Source of the DNA: Bacteroidales bacterium
GTDB taxonomy: Bacteria; Bacteroidota; Bacteroidia; Bacteroidales; P3
Reading direction: 5' to 3'
Length of the DNA: 17,177 nucleotides
Assembly: GCA_016281475.1 (NCBI GenBank)
Contig: JAEEIS010000027.1
Coordinates: 1 to 17,177, forward strand
In this document: positions 13,529 through 17,177 of the stretch, one piece after another
Numbering within the stretch: the stretch's first letter is position 1
Layout of the letters: the number at the start of each line of letters is the position of its first letter
Made by a program: the position numbers and the translations under genes
The notes under the pieces: generated by a model
What the model saw: the letters and a program-made list of their open reading frames with translations, nothing else
Told to the model about the DNA's origin: nothing
The model's database searches: none

Positions 13529-15163
13529 CTATTCAGCGTCGCTGATGAAAGGATACTTGTAGTCGTGAGCCGGGTCGAAAGTCTCCTTGATGGCCTGCGG
13601 GCTGGTCCAGCGAATCAGGTTGAGGTACGAGCCTGCCTTGTCGTTGGTGCCGCTGGCGCGTGCGCCGCCGAAGGGCTGCTGACCCACCACGGCTCCCGTG
13701 GGCTTGTCGTTGTAGTAGATGTTGCCTGCGGCATACTTCAGTATCTCCGCACCCGTGCGCAAAGCCTTGCGGCAGGAGGCGAAGATGGCACCCGTCAGGG
13801 CGTAGGGCGAAGTCTCGTCGCAGAGGTGCAGCGTCTCCTCGTACTTGTCGTCGTCGTAGACGTAGACGGTGATGATGGGGCCGAAAATCTCCTCGCACAT
13901 GGATTTGTACTTCGGGTCTTTGGCAAGGATTACCGTGGGCTGGACGAACCATCCCTGGCTCTTGTCGCCCGTGCCGCCGAACACGATTTCGGCATCGGGG
14001 CTCTGCTTGGCGTGCTCGATATAGCGCATGCAGTTGTCGAACGAGGCCTCGTCGATAACGGCATTGACGAAGGCGCTGAAGTCGCGCACGTCGCCCACCT
14101 TAATCTCGGCCAGCATCTCGCCCACGATACGCTTCACCTCGGGCCACAGGCTGGCAGGCACGTATGCGCGGCTGGCTGCCGAGCATTTCTGGCCTTGGAA
14201 CTCGAATGCGCCACGCACGATGGCCGTAGCCACCTGGTCGGCATGGGCCGACTTGTGGGCAAAGATGAAGTCCTTGCCGCCCGTCTCACCCACAATCTTG
14301 GGATAGGTGCGATAGTTGGCGATGTTGTCGCCGATAGACTTCCAGAAGCTGTTGAACGTACCCGTCGAGCCGGTGAAGTGCACACCGCTCAGGTTGGGGT
14401 TGGCGAAAGCCACCTTGCCAATCAGCGAGCCGCTGCCGGGCAGGAAGTTGACCACGCCGTCGGGCAGACCAGCCTCTTTGTATATCTTCATCAGCAGGAA
14501 GTTCGACAACATGGCGGTGGTGCTGGGCTTCCAGATGCACACATTGCCCATCAGCACGGGCGACAGGCAAAGGTTGCTGGCAATGGAGGTGAAGTTGAAT
14601 GGGGTGATGGCAAACACAAAGCCTTCCATCGGACGGTAGGTGACATAGTTCAGCGTGCCCTTGTCGCTGCAGGGCTGGTCGCTGTATATCTGCGAGGCGT
14701 AGTAGGCGTTGTAGCGCAGGAAGTCCACCAGCTCGCAAGCCGAGTCGATTTCAGCCTGCATGGTGGTCTTACCCTGTCCCAGCATGGTGGCGGCATTGAT
14801 GAGCCAACGGTACTTGCCGCTAACCAAGGTGGCAATCTTCAGCATCACGCTGGCACGGTCCAACCAAGGCGTGTTCGACCACTCCTCGCGAGCCTTCATG
14901 GCTGCGTCGATAGCCATCTGAACCTCCTTTTCGCCCACTTTGTAGTACTTGGCCAGCACATGGTGGTTCTCGGTGGGCATGACGATGGTGCCGGTCTCAG
15001 CAGTGCGCACCTCCTTGCCGCCGATGATGGCGGGGATGTCGGTGACCATGTTGTAGAGCTCGTCGAGGGCTTTGCGGATTTCCTTGCGTTCGGGGCTACC
15101 GGGTTTGTAGCCGAGGACGGGTTCGTTCTCAGGCTTGGGGAATGAGAAAAGGGTGTTGTTCAT
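13529..15163 (-). CDS. pruA: L-glutamate gamma-semialdehyde dehydrogenase (1-pyrroline-5-carboxylate dehydrogenase)
   Basis: This enzyme oxidises glutamate-5-semialdehyde to glutamate with NAD+, the second step of proline degradation. The 544 residues match the long single-function P5CDH form (ALDH4 type), not the large PutA fusion. Visible ALDH landmarks are the nucleotide-binding stretch ITPFNFTSI (186-194), FTGSTGTF (263-270), the general base Glu293 in VGETGGKDF, the nucleophile Cys327 in EFQGQKCSAASR, EEIFGPIITVYVY (424-436) and the C-terminal QQPFGGARASGTNDKAG (495-511), which binds the product in this family. No proline dehydrogenase gene is in the window. It has a well-formed divergent promoter upstream and a large hairpin after the stop. 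A 526-codon open frame on the opposite strand is a codon-bias shadow. Confidence 0.95.
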   Translation of the reverse strand: MNNTLFSFPKPENEPVLGYKPGSPERKEIRKALDELYNMVTDIPAIIGGKEVRTAETGTIVMPTENHHVLAKYYKVGEKEVQMAIDAAMKAREEWSNTPWLDRASVMLKIATLVSGKYRWLINAATMLGQGKTTMQAEIDSACELVDFLRYNAYYASQIYSDQPCSDKGTLNYVTYRPMEGFVFAITPFNFTSIASNLCLSPVLMGNVCIWKPSTTAMLSNFLLMKIYKEAGLPDGVVNFLPGSGSLIGKVAFANPNLSGVHFTGSTGTFNSFWKSIGDNIANYRTYPKIVGETGGKDFIFAHKSAHADQVATAIVRGAFEFQGQKCSAASRAYVPASLWPEVKRIVGEMLAEIKVGDVRDFSAFVNAVIDEASFDNCMRYIEHAKQSPDAEIVFGGTGDKSQGWFVQPTVILAKDPKYKSMCEEIFGPIITVYVYDDDKYEETLHLCDETSPYALTGAIFASCRKALRTGAEILKYAAGNIYYNDKPTGAVVGQQPFGGARASGTNDKAGSYLNLIRWTSPQAIKETFDPAHDYKYPFISDAE

Positions 15164-15215
15164 AAGGTTCTAAAATGTTAGTGTTTAATTATAATTATTT
15201 CCAAAATTTGATTTG

Positions 15216-15261
15216 CAAATGTACGATTTTTTTTCGAAGTGCAAAAAAAAATGTATCTTTG
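15216..15261. promoter_or_regulatory. Divergent promoters for pruA and the small lipoprotein
   Basis: For pruA (minus) TACATTTG at 15223-15216 has TTTG 18 bases upstream (15245-15242), a good match to the Bacteroidota -33/-7 pair; the leader would be about 45 nt. For the lipoprotein (plus) TATCTTTG is at 15254-15261, with TTTC at 15232-15235; its leader would be about 155 nt. The layout (strong minus promoter, TTTC at -33 on plus, same 18-base spacing) mirrors the region at 2715-2773. Confidence 0.62.
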
Positions 15262-15423
15262 CACCATAAAAAATTAACTATTTATTATCTACTTCGACAC
15301 GCAAGCACCTCATTAATTGAAAATTGAAAATTGAAAAATGATAATTGGCTGACACGTCAAATCATTCAAACAATCAAGAAATCAGATAATCAAACAATAT
15401 ATCAATCAAACATTATCTCAACA

Positions 15424-15876
15424 ATGAAGAGACTCAGTATTCTTATCATCTGCTTCGCCACGCTGGCGTTTGCATCTTGTAGCTCCACTATGGGGAGCGG
15501 CACCGCCTCGTCGGCCGCAAAGGACAACGGCCGTGCCGCTGGAGCATCCATCATTTCGCTCTACAATTCGTATCGTAGCACCGGCACCGTCAACCTCGGC
15601 AACGCCGCCGACCTCACCGCGGCCCTTGGCCTTGCCACCGCCTACACCAATTTCCGCAACAACCAGGCCGACCCCAACTACAAGAAGGCTTTTGCCGCCG
15701 GCATGGTCTCGGCAGGCGCGGGTCTTATCACCACCGCCAACGTCAATAATCTCATCAACACGATGAACAACCTGACGGGTCTGAATGTCAACGCCGCCAC
15801 CATCACCAACAGCGTCGGCACCGCCACAGCCATCGTGCAGCTGCTGCAGGCCCTCGGCTCGGCACAGGCACAGTAA
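15424..15876 (+). CDS. Small lipoprotein of unknown function (150 aa)
   Basis: The ATG at 15424 starts MKRLSILIICFATLAFASC, a lipoprotein signal with Cys19. The frame open upstream to 15331 runs through A/T spacer repeats and would bury this signal, so I reject the longer form. The mature 132 residues are rich in Ala, Asn, Thr and Gly (GSGTASSAAKDNGRAAG, then LGNAADLTAALGLATAYTNF) and have two hydrophobic Ala/Gly-rich helices, near 92-108 (AFAAGMVSAGAGLITTA) and 131-147. The Asn/Thr-rich middle (VNNLINTMNNLTGLNVNAATI) separates them. I recognise no family; it resembles small Bacteroidales lipoproteins with no known role. It stands alone with its own promoter and a terminator. Attachment to the inner or outer membrane cannot be decided. 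Confidence 0.8.
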   Translation: MKRLSILIICFATLAFASCSSTMGSGTASSAAKDNGRAAGASIISLYNSYRSTGTVNLGNAADLTAALGLATAYTNFRNNQADPNYKKAFAAGMVSAGAGLITTANVNNLINTMNNLTGLNVNAATITNSVGTATAIVQLLQALGSAQAQ

Positions 15877-15902
15877 ATTATCTTTTTAGGTTAATAAAGG
15901 GA

Positions 15903-15940
15903 CGAGTCTTCACACTATGTGGGAACTCGCTTTCTTTTTA
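15903..15940 (+). terminator. Intrinsic terminator after the small lipoprotein
   Basis: CGAGT (15903-15907) pairs with ACTCG (15925-15929), and CAC with GTG inside, separated by a three-base internal loop. TTTCTTTTTA follows directly at 15931-15940. Position 27 bases past the stop codon and the U-tract support a terminator for the plus-strand gene. Confidence 0.65.
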
Positions 15941-15991
15941 TAGGTTAGAGATTAGTGCTAAGATTTGCTGCCGCCTCTAACCCCTAACCTT

Positions 15992-17177
15992 TCAATTATA
16001 ATATGATACCGCGTCGGCGACGAGGAAGATGCTGCCAGTGACTAGTACCAGGTCGTGCTGGGGGTCGGCTTGGCTGCGGGCCTTGGCTATGGCATCGCCG
16101 ACCTGTGGAAAGGCTTCGCCCGCCATGCCTAACTCCGTGGCAGCTTCGGCCAGCTGTTCGACAGGCAGGGCACGGGGGACGCTGGGTTGGGAGTAATAAT
16201 AGGTGGTGCGCTCGTGTGGCAGCATGCGCAGGATGCTGCGGAAGTCTTTGTCGTTGACACATCCGTAGATGAGGTGCAGGTGGCGATAGGGTATTTCCGA
16301 CAGCTTTTGCAGCATGGCCCTCACACCGTCGGCATTGTGTGCCGTCTCGCAGATGGTGAGGGGATTCTCGTCCATCTTTTCCCAACGCCCATGCAGGCCG
16401 GTGTCCTGCACCACACGGGCTATGCCGTCGCGGATGTGCTGCTCGGCGATGGTGTAGCCCACTGAGGGCAGCAGCTCTAATGCTTGGAAGAGGGTGGCGA
16501 GGTTCTTGAGCTGATAGCTGCCCGTAAGAGGGGAGGAAAATTGGGATTTGGAGTACATACCCCGGCCTTCGGCCACCCCTCTAAAGAGGGGACGGCTGAC
16601 GCATTTTAAACTTTCGACGTTAAAGTCTAGCATGGGAAAAGTTAGCTCATCGGTCAGCGAGGTAGGTTCAATGATAGGAACGATATGGTAGTGTTCGTCG
16701 GCGAAGTAGATGGGTGACTGCTGTTCGGTTGCTTTTTGTTCGAAAACGGGCTTGGTCTCGGGGTGGGTCTCCCCTATCACAACGGGAACATGCGGCTTGA
16801 TAATACCCGCCTTTTCGGCAGCAATCTTGGGCAGAGTGTCACCAAGAAACTGGGTGTGGTCGAACCCAATATTAGTGATAACGCAGAGATCAGGCATGAT
16901 GACGTTGGTGCTGTCAAGCCTTCCACCCATGCCCACCTCCACAACAGCCACGTCGACCTGCTCAGCGGCGAAATAATCAAATGCCAGCCCTACCGTCATC
17001 TCAAAGAAACTGAGCTGAAGCGACTGCATAAAGTCGCGATGCTGCTCAACAAAGTCGGTAACACACTGTTGGGGTATCATCTGCCCGTTGATGCGGATGC
17101 GCTCGCGGAAGTCGATGAGGTGGGGCGAGGTGTAGAGCCCCACTTTGTAGCCCGCCTGCATGAGGACGGAGGCAAGC
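15992..17177 (-). CDS. folC: Folylpolyglutamate/dihydrofolate synthase (5' end outside window)
   Basis: The frame stays open to the right edge; the codons before Met at 17161 read LASVL, as in FolC (LASVLQxAGYKVGLYTSPHL), so that Met is internal and the N-terminal P-loop lies outside. Mur-ligase-fold landmarks are TSPHLIDFRERI, EVGMGGRLDSTNVI, TNIGFDHTQFLG, EKAGIIKP, LTGSYQLKN (before the linker), LHGRWE, ICETAHNADG and VTGSIFLVAD at the end. The enzyme adds glutamate to dihydropteroate and to folates with ATP, in the cytoplasm. Counting from Met 17161, residues 187-203 (CVSRPLFRGVAEGRGMY) are encoded by a two-hairpin palindromic element and stand just before the conserved SPLTGSYQLKN strand, where FolC proteins normally have a short loop. 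The frame is preserved, so the protein is probably functional with an enlarged loop. Confidence 0.93.
   Translation of the reverse strand, partial: LASVLMQAGYKVGLYTSPHLIDFRERIRINGQMIPQQCVTDFVEQHRDFMQSLQLSFFEMTVGLAFDYFAAEQVDVAVVEVGMGGRLDSTNVIMPDLCVITNIGFDHTQFLGDTLPKIAAEKAGIIKPHVPVVIGETHPETKPVFEQKATEQQSPIYFADEHYHIVPIIEPTSLTDELTFPMLDFNVESLKCVSRPLFRGVAEGRGMYSKSQFSSPLTGSYQLKNLATLFQALELLPSVGYTIAEQHIRDGIARVVQDTGLHGRWEKMDENPLTICETAHNADGVRAMLQKLSEIPYRHLHLIYGCVNDKDFRSILRMLPHERTTYYYSQPSVPRALPVEQLAEAATELGMAGEAFPQVGDAIAKARSQADPQHDLVLVTGSIFLVADAVSYYN
16555..16603 (-). repeat. Two-hairpin palindromic element, copy B, inside the folC coding sequence
   Basis: On the minus strand: TGCGTCAGC, then hairpin CCCCTCTTTAGAGGGG, then hairpin GGCCGAAGGCC, then GGGTATGT. 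It is 49 bp against 52 bp for copy A at 6392-6443; ends and first stem are nearly identical, while the second stem differs in sequence but keeps its pairing. The element is translated here in a different frame from copy A. No target duplication is obvious. Confidence 0.85.

Noticed and set aside
13565..15145. 526-codon open frame on the plus strand
   Set aside because: Exactly antisense to pruA, whose catalytic motifs are all present; the composition (Val/Gly/His-rich) is that of a codon-bias shadow.

Overview
The window looks like a chromosomal stretch from a member of the Bacteroidota, most likely order Bacteroidales. Three intergenic regions carry the -7 promoter motif of this phylum (TAnnTTTG). 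The gene content (type I GAPDH, XerD-like recombinase, MtgA, long-form PruA, S41 lipoprotein, small outer-membrane barrel, FolC) and the A/T-rich spacer repeats fit the same group. No species can be named from the sequence alone. There are no rRNA, tRNA, CRISPR or transposase genes.

Layout. (1) 1-2684, minus strand: two adjacent secreted proteins of unknown function, visibly more A/T-rich than the rest; the downstream one leaves the window at base 1 and begins a fibronectin-III-like domain there. (2) A 16-bp perfect inverted repeat forms a divergent promoter region in front of a 91-residue protein on the plus strand (2794-3069). (3) 3258-8247, minus strand: a GT51 protein with two transglycosylase domains in one chain, a single-domain MtgA, a XerD-like recombinase, and a methionine sulfoxide reductase that fuses MsrA to a free-methionine-R-sulfoxide reductase. 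The recombinase gene is bracketed by two palindromic arrays of about 135 bp, built from 12-bp repeats converging on a shared 32-bp core in opposite orientation. (4) 8385-11178, plus strand: gap, a FabG-type reductase, and a BtuF-type binding lipoprotein. (5) 11250-15163, minus strand: S41-like lipoprotein, outer-membrane barrel, pruA. (6) 15424-15876, plus strand: a small lipoprotein. (7) 15992-17177, minus strand: folC, cut at its 5' end by the window edge.

Most genes are housekeeping or envelope functions: peptidoglycan polymerisation, redox repair, glycolysis, proline/glutamate metabolism and folate. The unusual signal lies in the repeats. Several palindromic DNA elements sit inside protein-coding sequence: a two-hairpin element is read through in frame in folC and also forms the C-terminal end of the double GT51 protein, and another palindrome encodes the start of the BtuF-like signal peptide. 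With the arrays around xerD, this suggests a genome colonised by small palindromic elements that tolerate being translated. The double GT51 protein, whose first domain has altered active-site motifs, is the most unusual protein.
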